Assembly (NCBI GenBank): GCA_037179515.1
Contig: JAXCGZ010000057.1
Span: forward strand, 112,001 to 176,000
From: Halocaridina rubra
Lineage: Eukaryota; Arthropoda; Malacostraca; Decapoda; Atyidae
Direction: 5' to 3'
Length of the DNA: 64,000 nt
Positions 36,915 to 48,349 of the stretch are shown here, piece after piece (the first letter of the stretch is position 1; each line of letters begins with the position of its first letter). The notes beneath the pieces were generated by a model, which made no database searches, was not told the origin of the DNA, and saw nothing but the letters and a program-made list of their open reading frames with translations. Made by a program: the position numbers and the translations under genes.

Positions 36915-37511
36915 GTTGGTAAGTTTCTGTTTTACTAAGGGGACTCAAGGTACTCAACTCGGTTAACAGCTCACAAACAGACAGGACAGATATTGCTTGC
37001 TTGTGCCTCCAGATACCACTACTCTGTTAAATGAAACTCAGAATTCAACTTTCTTTTAATTTTGGAATTGCAAGGACACATTAAAAAAGGAATTGAGTTT
37101 TGGAAAGCTGGAACAAATTTAAAATTTAAATTTATGGAATGCTGCCTCGAATCCCGGAGGTGGTGAGCACAATTTTGATTCCTGTCACCACAGACGGATG
37201 CAAAGATTTTGGCCTCAACTCGACGATCACGTCTGTCATACAGGCAGAGTTAAGTAGAGAACACTGCTATTGCAGAAACAGAAATGACACGCCATTAATA
37301 ATGGGAAAACTGAAGGCACGAGCACGCAAATAACGAGTTTCCAATTTTGAAGTATTTGCAACTTATAACTAAACACTTTATTCCCAATAAATGAAGAATC
37401 AGCGAGATAAATACAGTATGTATTTGTTAAATTGTGGTTAACAAGAAACATTTGCAATAATTAATTATTTGCAGTTTATAGTGTAAGACCCCTTAGTTAA
37501 ATTATTAATTA
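36915..37511 (+). repeat. 2-kb repeat family, copy 1, left part
   Basis: It matches 51285-52140, with blocks such as GAAAGCTGGAACAAATTTAA and GTGGTGAGCACRATTTTGAT shared. Tigger inserted at the TA at 37510-37511. The repeat codes for nothing I recognise. Confidence 0.8.
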
Positions 37512-37639
37512 CAGCAATCCCTTGCTATATCGCGATTCACCTACCACGAATTCAGTGCATCGCGGATTTATTTGGTGAGCATATGTATTTTATATAGCAG
37601 ATTTTCTGGGTATATACGGGAATGCACGATATGTAGACA

Positions 37640-38026
37640 TATTAAAATTTCCAGTATTTTCATTATTTAATTAATTAAAAAAAAAGTATTTCCCAGCCTA
37701 AGAATAATAAAACAGTAAAAAATAGTAAAAATCATAAATTTAGACATGTAGCTCTGCACCATAGAAAATACGATATTGGTATCTGCGTTTCGGAAAAACG
37801 CAAAGAGTCGCACCTACGTGAGATAGTATATATTAAAATTTCCAGTATTTTCATCATTTTATTGATAAAAACAGAGAATTTCCTAGCCTAAGAATAATAA
37901 AACAGTAAAAAATAGTAAAAAAATTAAATTTAAACATGTAAATTACGGTATTGCACCATATAAAGTACGATATCGGTATCGGCATCTTGTAAAACGCAAA
38001 GGGTCGCACCTACGTTAAATAGTACA
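37640..38026 (+). repeat. About 190-bp tandem duplication in the Tigger 5' UTR
   Basis: The block starting ATTAAAATTTCCAGTATTTT and ending GTCGCACCTACGT is present twice, at about 37640-37829 and 37830-38026, with moderate divergence. Confidence 0.8.
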
Positions 38027-38253
38027 CGGGGTGCTATTGGCTGATGGGTGGGAGACGATGAATCATAGAATTGTGTTCTGCATGTTCTGAATCCTGGGCT
38101 CTGATTGGTTTTTTGATTGAAGCTTGATTCTCCCAGTATGTTCCATTGTCTCGCCTCTCCCATTCAGTTACTCACGTGTGCGCCGTTCGTGTTGTGCCTC
38201 TTAATACATTGTGCTTGTGTTTTTTGTTAAACTTTCGTATTTCAACCCCTGCA

Positions 38254-39992
38254 ATGTCGCTCAAGCACCCTTCATATTCTAAGGCTTCTGGTAGTGAGCC
38301 TAAGTGGCAAAGGAAGATGTTGACCATAGCAGATAAGGTAAAACTGTTAGATATGCTGAAGGAAGGAAGAAGGTTCTCGGATGTCGGCCACCATTTTGGC
38401 ATCAACGAATCTACTGTTCGCTACAGCAAGAAGGACGAGGTGAATATCAGGAAGACAGCGACTCTTACTTTTAACAAAACAGCGAAGAGGGTCGTGACAC
38501 CCCGAAATAAGATAATAGTGGGGATGGAATCTGCTTTGGCCCTGTGGATTGTTGATTGTAGGAGAAAGAACATCAGTTTAGACACGAGTATCATACAAAT
38601 AAAGGCGAAGAAGCTGTATGAGACATTCACAGCAAACTAACTCAACAACGACAGTGGCAACCATGGGGAGGAGGAGAAAGAAGAAATGGAAGACCCACAA
38701 CCAGGACTTCAAGCGATTCTCCACTGAGGACAACATCGTTCGTTGCTAGCAAGGGGTGGTTTAACAAATTTAAAAAACGCTTTGGTCTAAGGAGCGTTTC
38801 GGTGCATGGCGAAGCTGCCTCTGCAGATACAAATGCAGCTGACGATTATGTGAACAACGACTTCAAGAAAATTATAGAGGAAGGCGGTTATGCTCCTTAG
38901 CAAGTGCTTAACATGGATGAGACTGGGTTATTTTGGAAGAGAATGCTGTCTCAAACTTTTCTTTTCAAGGAAGACGCTAAAGCCCCTGGATTGAAAGCGC
39001 ACAAAGACTGCATTACCCTCGTCATGTGCTGGAATGCTGCAGGAATTATGTTAAAGCCAGGGCTTATCTACAAGTCAAAGAACCCTAGGACTTTGAAGAA
39101 TAAAAACAAGAATCTGCTGCCAGTGTATTGGATGCATAATCCTAAGGCCTGGATCTCGAAAAGCCTCACATTGGACTGGTTTTACCAATGCTTTATCCCT
39201 CATTGGGCCTTGAATTTAAAGTCCTTCTTTTGATGGATAATGCTGGTGGCCACGCAACCGATCTCAATTATGACGGTGTTCAGGTAGAGTTCCTGCTGCC
39301 ACCGATTACAACATCACTGATTCAGCCTATGGATCAAGGCGTTATTCGTGCGTTCAAGACCCTCTACACACGATATGCCCTGGCAAACCTAGTTGACTCC
39401 ATGGATGCAGACAAAGAATTCACACTTAAGGCGTACTGGCATAACTACACGATTGCTACATGCCTTCAAAATATTCAGAATGCAATCAAAGAGATGAAGC
39501 CAGCCACAATCAATGCCAGCTGGAAGAAATTGTGGCTCGAAGTCATTTATGACTACAAGGGATTCACTCCTGACGAAGTCCATAACTCGGCAGTTGCGAA
39601 AGCTGTGAACTTGGCTGCATTGCTTGGAGGAGAAGGCTTTAAAGATATGACACATGAAGACGTCAGTGAACTGATTGACTGCCACTCGCAGCTGTTGACA
39701 TGGAGGATGTGACAAATCAACAAGCGAAGAAGAGGAAGAACATGAACAGCAAGCGCACGATGAAGTCGAAGAATCTGGCCTCACACTCGAATGGCTGGTA
39801 GCCATGTATAACGCGGTCAAAGAACTCCAACAACTGTCGCAGAAGTATGATGATGATATGGCTCATTTGGTGCACATCTGCAATATTAACGACAATCCTA
39901 TGACTCCTTACAAAATCATCTTCACACAAAAGAAAAAACAGCAACAGGAACTCCTCATTACCATGTTCTTCTCTCGCAAAAAGCAGCCATAA
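38254..39992 (+). pseudogene. Tigger transposase (CENP-B-type HTH plus DDE_1)
   Basis: From ATG 38254 (MSLKHPSYSKASGSEPKWQR) the first helix-turn-helix reads LTIADKVKLLDMLKEGRRFS, VGHHFGINESTVR. The second DNA-binding part has GWFNKFKKRFGLR (38745). The catalytic residues sit in NMDETGLFWKRM (38915), LLLMDNAGGHATD (39240) and LIQPMDQGVIRAFK (39330), a DDD triad. The C-terminus runs to QELLITMFFSRKKQP and TAA at 39990-39992. Stops at 38640 and 38898 and a small deletion near 39215-39225 inactivate it. The enzyme would cut and paste DNA between TA dinucleotides. Confidence 0.85.
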
Positions 39993-40205
39993 AGCTGTCA
40001 TTGGTTGTCTAGTATGTAAACGTCATCATCACGTCATTCTCGGTAAGCTTACCTATCACGTTCATATATATTTATGCTTGCGTGCTGTTAATAATAAAGT
40101 AAAGGTTGAGTTGTTAACAGTGCAGGGAGGGTTTACACCCCAAAGGTAAAAATAAATGTAAAATACCAGTAATAAATATGGTGCTCCTACTTCACGGATT
40201 TACAC

Positions 40206-41126
40206 TTTCCAGTTATGTAATCTACAAAGTGTGTTTGTATGGGAATGGAACTGAGAAAAATTTGACCATTAATAAATTTAATCAGTTTCTCAAATTCCCA
40301 ATTTGCTTGAACAACGAGCTTTACCATACACTATCTCTCACCGTGTTTGTGCCAGATGAATTCCTGTGAAGACGCCACATAAACAAAGGGTTTGAAGGAA
40401 GCATGACTGCGTAGGCGATCTAACCTCTGGGATGTTTGGTCGCCAAATGAAAGTGATCAAGGATCCCACTTGGTGGCATCATCCTTCGGCCAGCAGTAAC
40501 TCGCTCATATAAATTTCGAGGGCTACTGTAGTGGTAGTCCCTGGCAGGCAATAATGCAAGGGAGAGAAAGAATTTTAGGTGCAACAAGCAGAAGCAAACA
40601 AATTTGACGAGAAATATCTATGAGAAAAATAGATTACTGGCAAGATACCTGCAGAGCGTTCATTGCATTGCAGGAGACGGAATTTTAAATATTCAAATAG
40701 TAAAAAGCTATTGAAATATATCTAGACAGGCTAATGACATATCAGCAGGGTCAAATTTATAACAAATTTATCAGCAAGAGCAATTTTTATAATATAGCAA
40801 ATTTATCAACAAACGCAATTTTATTATAGGAAAATTGCACAATATCTAACAGATATGCTAGGATTATGGAATCATTCATGAGAAAAAAAAAGAACAAGCA
40901 GAAAACAGAGAAATATGATGGAGATTTTTATATGGGATCATGCTTTCTACGTGTACAAAAATATTAAACAAGATATATTTAAAATTAGTGATATACTGAA
41001 ATATAAATTGCAAATAATCATAATCTGCAAAACGCAAGGAGTGACAAATTTTTTTTAGTAAGAAAAGAAAAGGCAGTTAAAAGTTACTAAATTACCTAAT
41101 AAATGACCTCTGGTGACTTGGAGCAA
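40206..41126 (+). repeat. 2-kb repeat family, copy 1, right part
   Basis: It resumes at TTCCAGTTATG and matches 52390-53356, including GAGCTTTACCATACACTATC and TGACATAYCAGCAG. The shared part ends after CTGGTGACTTGGAGC, which resembles an LTR end followed by a primer-binding site. The following DNA is not shared. Confidence 0.8.
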
Positions 41127-41639
41127 AACTCTGTCATAATGGAGGCTTGGCATATCTCTATGAGGCATAGCTGGGTCTTGTTCAAAGACCAATCATCTTT
41201 TGTGCCTAGGAGGCAGCTCAGTGTTTGTTACATTGATGCTATCATTATATTCATTTCCAGCTGCAGCATAAACAAATGAGCCCTAGTTCTATGTCGAGTT
41301 TAATATCTCCAAATTAGATCTGATTGGTTTTGACTCCAGAGATTATATTCTACTTGTTTATCCTGATAGACACAACTATATTCATTAGTAGACCATGTTT
41401 ATCTTTAATGCAAAGTTTCAATGCTCTTGACAAAATCCCTCTGAATGTCAACCACAAAGATGCTTAAAGATCAAATCATTTCATCTTAACTATAAATGTA
41501 TGGCCAATTATTATAAGCAAAGTCAAGCAAGATACTATCCCATTCTGTTCTTAACTTAAGGTAAATTCTGCAAGATAAAGACACATATGGGATTCTTGCA
41601 TATCTTGATGATTTTTACACATAGCTAAAAATAAAAACA
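41127..41639. other. Unassigned, possibly decayed LINE
   Basis: It lies directly downstream (minus sense) of a LINE endonuclease fragment and may be its decayed continuation, but I see no clear motif. Confidence 0.3.
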
Positions 41640-42000
41640 AAGATCTAATGGCCCAATGAGAAAACTAACTTGGTGAATCAGTTAAGATAGGGTCAAGGTA
41701 ATTATCAAACCTAGATGTGGCTTCATAAGCCACTGTTCGCATCCAAAGTCTGTTGCAAAGTCATTTGCTGCAACATCTTTGAAATTCCTTGGGGAAAAAG
41801 TGTTCAGCCACTTTCTGTAATGAACAATAAAGTCATCAACAAAATTAGATGAGGTCTTCATATAGGCCTGCTGTACAGCCAAATTCTTATCAGAAAAGCA
41901 ATGAAGTATACCATCATTAAGGTCTGAGTTATGGTAATAGAAACATTATAAGAATCATCATGCCATCACCAAAATCGAAACACGATTTATGATAGGCAGA
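41640..42000 (-). pseudogene. Jockey-like LINE endonuclease fragment
   Basis: Minus frame AYMKTSSNFVDDFIVHYRKW, LNTFSPRNFKDVAANDFATD, FGCEQWLMKPH and a -LDPILTDSPS- continuation match the GDFNAHH...W...DFA...GCEQ...DLI(F)TD pattern of apurinic-type LINE endonucleases. The catalytic GDFN reads DDFI. Only this central part survives. Confidence 0.6.
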
Positions 42001-42394
42001 GAATCCAGATTCTGATACCACGAGTTCTAGGAAAGGCATCATGTTTTAAAAGTAAAGGCTCACTCTCGCTAGAAAATATCAATATAGCTAGATGTTACTT
42101 TGACAATATAATTTTATGCATTAAAATTGCAGCATAATATATCAGAAACGTTAAAAAAAAAAGAATACCCCAAGGATTTATTTTATCACACCACACTCAC
42201 CCGAAATACAACTGCATATCAAAACACAAACATAGCTGCATACCTTCTCTAGACCTCCCCCAACACAATACACGAATGGTCCACCACAGTCCTAGATTAG
42301 CCCCAGCAAATTCCACAATTATTATCCTCCCAAAGTAAATAGCAGAAAATCCATCACATTCCACACCTCAGTGTCTAATTGGAGAATGGTTAGT
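42001..42394. other. No feature recognised
   Basis: AT-rich to moderately C-rich sequence without a motif I can support. Confidence 0.4.
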
Positions 42395-43362
42395 AGTGGC
42401 TTCCACAGGGTTCAATTTTATGGCCAATTTTGTTTCCTTGTACATGTAAATGACCTACCGGAGTCTGTATATTCAGTGTTGAATTGTGAAAAAAGTAAAA
42501 GATTGTGAAGAAAATAAATGATGAGAACAATGGTAGAGAACTTCAGGAGGACCTAAATAGTCTGCATGAATGGTCAGAAAAGTGAATGATGAATTTATTA
42601 TTTCAAGATGTAAGGTGATGAGAAAGTACAATTGTAATAAGGCCCAAATTTCGACATTCAGTAGCTGGTGCAGAACTTCAAAAGATAAAAAAATATGAGA
42701 CCTGGATGTAAGCATGTTGGCAGATTTGTTTCCAGAAATATATATAAATAGCATAGAAAGTGCTGCATATGCCTACTTAGTGAATATAATGGAAGCTTTC
42801 AGCGCATAGATAAGGAAATGTTCAAAAATATTTATGTAACTTATATGAGGCCAAAGCTTGAGAATGCAGCACCCTTTTGGAATCCGCACTTGAAAAAGCA
42901 TATAAATAAGCTGGAAAAATTTCAGAGGCCTGCTAAGAAACTGGTGCCAGAAATACACAGTCTCGGTTATGAGGAAAGCTTGAGGGAATTACACTGTCCA
43001 TCACTTGAAGCTAAAAGAATGAGAGGGGTATGGTGACAGTTTTTAAAGTCCTTCATGGTTTCGACAGAGTGGATATTGATAAATATTTTGATGTGGCTTG
43101 CTATGATTTGAATCTCCGTAAGAGAACTTCGTTGCAGTATGTAAGGAAGTACTTTATTAATGTAATAACAGATTATAATTGGAATTCGTTAAGCAAGGTA
43201 GTTAATGCTAACTATATTCATAGTCATAAGGACAGCTAAGATAAGTATAACTGAGCATAAAAATGAAACCGACAAGGAGACAGAGAGTTACGAGCATAGC
43301 ACTCTGTTTTTGTAAGCACTACCAGGTAATTACACAAACAAACAAACAAACAGACACATACT
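42395..43362 (+). pseudogene. CR1-like LINE, RT end to 3' terminus
   Basis: It begins near the QG motif of the RT (frame-broken ...VNDLPESV), then YVTYMRPKLENAAPFWNPHL, KKHINKLEKFQRPAKKLVPE, HCPSLEAKRMRG, VTVFKVLHGFDRVD and DYNWNSLSKVVNANYI. The 3' end, at about 43313-43362, reads ACCAGGTAATTACACAAAC followed by (ACAA)n, a short tandem tail typical of CR1-like LINEs. Several frame changes are present. Confidence 0.75.
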
Positions 43363-43374
43363 TTTACACAGCTT

Positions 43375-44195
43375 TATGAGAGGAAAACTGAAGATAAAAG
43401 AGAAGGTCTTAAAGCTAAAGAGAGCAGATGGAAGAATCAATGAGACAGATGAAGAGATCTGCAAAGAATTGAACTAAGAGTTTCAGTCAGCAATTATAGC
43501 AGAAAATACCCCACCCCCTCAGGTTGCAGAGATAGGAGTTCATGGGCCGGTATTAAAGAACATCATCTTTTCAGCCACAGAGGTATGCAAAGCACTAAAG
43601 GAGTTAGTTGCCCATAAAGCTACAGGTCCTGATGATATATTACCTTATGTACTTAAGAAATGTGCTATACAAGTATCATCGGCACCAAGTATAATATTTG
43701 AAAAATCGCTTTAATAAGGCAAGTTTCCAAGATGCTGGAAATAAGCGAACATGGTACCTATCTTCAAAAAGGGAAGGAGGAATACAGCTCTAAAGCATAG
43801 ATCTGTTTCCTTGACCAGCATAGTAGTTATGGAGAAACTACTAAGAAAACTTATCTCTCTTCACCTGAAATTCTTCAACTTTTTTCCTACAGGAAAGTGA
43901 AGGCTGGGCAGATTGCATATTCCTAGACTTCCAGAAGTCAATTGATGGGAGACTTATTAAGAATCTGCAAGTAATGGCGACAAAGGTGGAAATGTCTTAG
44001 AATGGATAAAAACTTACTTAGACGGAAGAGAACAGAGGGTTAAAGTAAGATATACAATGTCTGAATGGAGAAGATTTAGTAGTGGGGTTCCACAGGGTTC
44101 AGTTTTATGGCCACTCTTGTTCCTTGTATATGTAAATGACCTACCAGAGTCAGTAAAATCATTCATGAATATGTTTGCAGATGATGCAAAGTGTG
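43375..44195 (+). pseudogene. CR1-like LINE, pre-RT to catalytic box
   Basis: KATGPDDILPYVLKKCAIQV, VPIFKKGRRN, a FLDF-like segment, WIKTYLDGREQRVKVR, SSGVPQGSVLWPLLFLVYVN and MFADDAKC follow in order. The FADD catalytic box is intact. It is the same family as the neighbouring piece, but covers the part of the RT before it, so the two adjacent pieces are in permuted order with a short overlap at the QG motif. It is cut at about 44195 by Gypsy-D. Confidence 0.75.
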
Positions 44196-44204
44196 TGTAG
44201 TTTA

Positions 44205-46750
44205 GTAATATTTGGTTACATGGATAAAGAAAGTTCAAATGGGGGCTAAGTTGCAGAAGACTTCTCATTTTGGCTTCTTTTATTCCAGAGAGGATGCTCT
44301 TGCCTTGTATTTAGAAATGAGTGATGATGACCAGGGGGATTCGGAAAAAATAGTAGCTATGTTAAAAGAAGCATTTACTGATGGAGCCTTTGTAGCTTAT
44401 GCCAAGTTAATTAGGGTCAAATGGACAGGGCAACCATTTTATGTGTATGCAAATAACATAAGACGTTTGGCTGGGCTAGCTGGGTTCAAGGGGGATGGGT
44501 TGGAAAGCATTGTTCATTTGACTTTTGTCAATGGATTCCCAGATAAAATAAGTTTAGCTTCGAAACAAGTCAATGAGATATTAACTAAGCCAGTTAGTGA
44601 ACTGATAAATGAGGCAAGAATTTTGTGCAAAGCTAAGGCTGGTGAGGAGCATGTTGTTGCAGTGGCAAGGTGGTTTGAGTTGACAAAAAAGGGCAATGGC
44701 ATTAAGGGAATTATGGGGAGATGCTTTAGATGTGATGGTCCTCATTTAATTGAATATTTTGAGGAAAAATCTAGGTGTTTCAAGTGTAACAAAGTAGGAC
44801 ATATTGCCAACCAATGTGATAAAAAAAAAACTCAAGAATATACTCAAGGGCAGGGAAACGAATAGAGGGGGACTGCTGCACCAGCAGCAATCCCATTGTT
44901 AATGTCAAGGTGCTGTCACTGCCTCCTTATTATTGTTAAAGTGAATAACTGTTCAGCTAGGAGACTTGTAGATTCCAGGTGTACTAAAACAATCGTTCAT
45001 TCTAAGTTGGTAGCTGGTTGTGCAGGAGAAACTTTTTTAAGTGCATTTGATGGAAGGCAGGTCAAGTGTAAAGGTTCTACTGTAGTGCATTTGGTGACTG
45101 ACAATAGACAAATGTCTGTTCAAGTAGCGGTCTGATAAGATGATTGACAGTGTTGCTTTTGTTATGGGATTAGATGTTATTAATTTGATTGGTGGTGTTG
45201 CAATCAAGGAGGGTGTTGTACAGTTCCTTTCATCTGATTATTCTTTGATAGCAACCGGCAATTTTAATTGTGCTGAAAAGAACCCATGTGAGATTGATGA
45301 TAAGACTTTCATTCTTTTTTTATTTTAAAAACTGGACAGTGGCATGTTTTTTGGAAAAGTAATCAATCATCCAATAAATCTTACAAATAAGGTTAGCTGT
45401 TATAGCCCGAGCCTGACTGGGAAGAAAAAAGAAAAGTAAGACAAAGAAATCAACAGGTGGATACAAGAGGGAATTTTAGTTCCCTGGGACAAAGATATAA
45501 CTAATGAAATGATTCCTACGATGGCAGTGAAGCAACCAACAAACAAAAAGGTGAGGCAAGTACTAGATATTCCGAGAGTTAAATGTTCATGTCAAGTGCC
45601 ACACTGGTGATGATGTCACAGATGTATATGATGAAAAGTTAAATCAGTGGAGACAGATGGGTAAAACAGTATCTGTAATTGACCTTTAATCTGCATATCT
45701 ACAAATCAAAGAAAGTAAAAAATTGTGGCAATACCAGTTGGTAAAGTATGAAGGTAAGACCTATTGTTAAACACGATCGGGTTTTGGACTGAACTGTGCA
45801 CCGTGCATACTGTCAAATCTCTTAAAGTTTGTTCTAAAGAAAAAGGGTGAGACTGAAAAATACACGAGCTCCTACACTGATGACAATCTTGTCGATGAAT
45901 GTGAGCTGCCTGCTAACAAGCACATTTGGCATCTGAATTAGTATGGACTGTTAAAAAAAAAACCTGAATCACCGAAGAATGGTGCAGCTTTAGGACTTTA
46001 GTTGTTTTGTGTTAATGGTGAATTGATGTTCCAATGAGGGAACAAAGTTCCATAGGTTTTAGATGCTTTGATAAGAAGAGGTTTGTTCTCTGTATGTGGG
46101 AAGTTAGTGGGTCTTTATCCCATTGCTGGCTGGTTAAGGGTTGCTTGTAGTTTCATTAAGAGGAGTGCTGAGGGGTCAAGTTGGGACGATCTAGTTGGCA
46201 GTACTGGTGATTGAGAAAGTGAAATTAGATTATCTAGTTAAAGGTGGTTGGCATGTTCCTAAAATCGATCATGGTATAATATGATGTGATGCTAGCAGTT
46301 AATCTATTGGTGTGCTTTTAGAAATTAATAATCAGGTCGTTGAGGATGCTGCTTAGCTCTGAAAGAAGGACGATTATAGCCACATAAACGTGGCTAAACT
46401 TAAGCGGTATTGAAAGGTATTAATCTAGCACTGAAATGGGGATTGGAGAAAATAGAGTTGGGAACTGATTCAGTAACAATGCATGGTTGGGTGAATACTG
46501 TTATTACAGAGGAAAAAGGGTGCGCACTAAGGGAGCTTCTGAGATGGTGGTGAAATACCGTTTGGGAATCTTGAGGGATCTGATAAATTAATTTGGATTA
46601 GTGATGAAGACCCTCGTTTCATCAACAGGAAATCAGGCTGATGTGCTGACACATGTTGGGAAAAGATGGATGAAGGCAAAGGTTTTTGATAGTGAGGAGA
46701 AGGTTTGTTGTGTTGGTGTAAATGTTGATTTGAAGCAATTATCATCCTCA
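44205..46750 (+). mobile_element. Gypsy-D: LTR retroelement fragment, gag to RNase H
   Basis: Gag, protease, RT and RNase H pieces follow one another on the plus strand without LTRs on either side. The left end starts inside gag at the LINE junction and the right end meets the minus-strand Gypsy-E at about 46750. It is a Ty3/Gypsy-type pol by motif style; I am unsure of the clade. Confidence 0.7.
44212..44865 (+). pseudogene. Gypsy-D gag with zinc knuckle
   Basis: A 217-residue open frame: MVTWIKKVQMGAKLQ, ALYLEMSDDDQGDSEKIVAM, LKEAFTDGAFVAYAKLIRVK, YANNIRRLAGLAGFKGDGLE, HLTFVNGFPDKISLA and, at residues about 190-205, CFKCNKVGHIANQC, a canonical CCHC knuckle that binds element RNA. Part of the early gag (residues about 18-28) is garbled relative to the rest. 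The frame is open but belongs to a broken element. Confidence 0.75.
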
Positions 46751-46807
46751 ATGGTAGGCGAGTCCCAACATTCTGCCAAAAATTCCACTGGGTCTCTGAC
46801 CTTATGA
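44896..46807 (+). pseudogene. Gypsy-D protease, RT and RNase H (decayed)
   Basis: The protease is recognisable by ARRLVDSRCTKTIV, where the active-site Gly is replaced (DSR for DSG/DTG). RT pieces include DKDITNEMIPTMAVKQPTNK, KVRQVLD and a TDDNLVDE stretch near 45880. The RNase H/post-RT region includes KIDHG-, LEINNQVVEDA-, GWVNTVITEEK- and LVSSTGNQADVLTHVGKRW (46615-46670). Stops and shifts occur throughout. Confidence 0.6.
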
Positions 46808-47690
46808 CCATAAATCAGTAGTGTCGTGGAGCATGTCCCTGAAGGAGAAAAGGGCAGCAGCGATGTACTTGTCCCACTGCCTGGGTATATCTATCACTAG
46901 CTTGCTCAAACATCTCTTCAATGTCAGATTATAGCGTTCACATGCTCCATTTGACTGGGCATGATAGACACTCGTACGGCAGTTCTTTATTTGTAAGAGG
47001 TTACAGAAAGCCTCAAAGTGCCTACTTGTAAGCTGACTTCCATTGTCAGAAGTGAACTACTCAGGGAAGCTGCCGACCCGGGAGCAGATATCAAATTGTT
47101 CCTGAGCTTTTGTTTCGGACGTGATAGATGATAGCGGTTTCGGACATGACAGAAGATAGCGGCAGTGCATCTGGATACCTTTTGCTAGATCGACATATAC
47201 CAGGGGGAATTGTTTCCCTGTGGATGAAATTGGGTTTATAGGACCTAATATGTCGATAGTAACCTTGGAAAATGGCTCCGTTGAGAGCTTAGTTATGCCC
47301 ATAGGGACTCTCGGTATCAGTGCCGTAGAGATGGATTGAAAGGCAGGGCAGGAGCCCACGTATCTATCAACCTCGCATGCATATTTGGCCAAGGAAAAGA
47401 CTTCTGAAGGACGTGCTGAGTATTTGCTTTGCCTCTGTGTCCGCTCAGAGGTAAATGGTGAGCCATATATATAGCCTGGAGGTGCAATTAAGCGGGCACC
47501 ACTCACTGTTTAAAAGTGTGGCCATCTTTAGTAACATTCCTATAAAGGACTCCATCTTCAATTGGGTAAGTGATCTGGCCTCCTCTTCTCACCGTAGAGG
47601 CTCTTCCCTCAATGGCCTGTTGCATCCAGCGTTGAGGCTGGGTCAGTCCTTCTGCAGTTTGGCAAAGTCTAGACGGGAGGACTTCAGTGG
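46800..47690 (-). pseudogene. Gypsy-E integrase
   Basis: The N-terminal zinc-binding part reads HHLPLSGHRGKANTQHVLQK, then CEVDRYVGSCPAFQ, where the last Cys is Phe. The core has VTIDILGPINPISSTGKQFP with the first Asp, FTSDNGSQLTSRHFEAF with the second, and YHAQSNGACERYN with the final Glu, so the DDE residues survive across several frames. SRLDFAKLQKDSPSL upstream is the usual pre-integrase linker. Confidence 0.75.
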
Positions 47691-47889
47691 CTCTATAGGT
47701 GCATCATTTGGTAAAGGAAAGGGAACTCCGCATTCCACATTACGGGTACTAACTGTGGCAGAGACAATGGAGGCAGTCGGAGAATCATCCAAATTCCTGG
47801 CGTCGGAGCCAGTAGTTGCTGCTGAAATGGCTTGTTGTGACTTCCCCAGAGGGATGTTCCACTAAAAAATGCCATCAAGGTAGAGGTCA

Positions 47890-48150
47890 GCCTGGGAGAT
47901 AGGAGCTAGGTTCAGTACACAACCCAGCAAGAAGGGTACATAAGCCCAATGAATGCCACACCTGGGGCTTTTTACTTGTAGTATCTTTAATACAGGTCAA
48001 TGATGCAGTAGTTTCATATCTGAGGTATTCCTTCAGCAACCTGCATATGAACAACTTTGCCAGTGAAATCTTCATCCCTGACAAATCTTTCGGCAATAAA
48101 TATGCCACTGGCTCCTATGTCGAGGGCTATCTGAACTTCCACACCATTTA
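47890..48150 (-). pseudogene. Gypsy-E aspartic protease
   Basis: VEVQIALDIGASGIFIAERF and VRDEDFTGK resemble the protease N-terminal half. The active-site triad Asp-Thr-Gly reads Asp-Ile-Gly. The rest is shifted out of frame. Confidence 0.55.
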
Positions 48151-48349
48151 TGGCTCCTAGGCATTTTGGGATCATCTCTGGATCATCATGTTTGGTGAAT
48201 TACGCATTGGCAAGTTTGTACGGTGGTTCCTCGGCATTGTCCTCAGTGTCCCTTTCTGGCCTTGTTTCTATGGCATGGGCCAGATGGTTATGCTGGTTGC
48301 CACTGTGAGAGGTAGTGTGGTGGCTCATAGAGTTCGTCTGAAAATCTAG

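Larger units (their letters stand above)
37512..40205 (+). mobile_element. Tigger (pogo superfamily) DNA transposon, 3' end deleted
   Basis: The 5' terminal repeat starts CAGCAATCCCTTGCTATATC directly after TA. A tandem-duplicated 5' UTR, a decayed DDE transposase and a 3' region reaching CTACTTCACGGATTTACAC follow. The facing 3' terminal repeat is absent: sequence jumps to the 2-kb repeat at 40206. Comparison with repeat copy 2 indicates that the deletion also removed about 250 bp of flanking repeat. Confidence 0.85.

Noticed and set aside
37139..37333. 64-codon frame in the 2-kb repeat
   Set aside because: The corresponding stretch in copy 2 (about 51465-51660) does not keep the frame, so it is not a conserved ORF.
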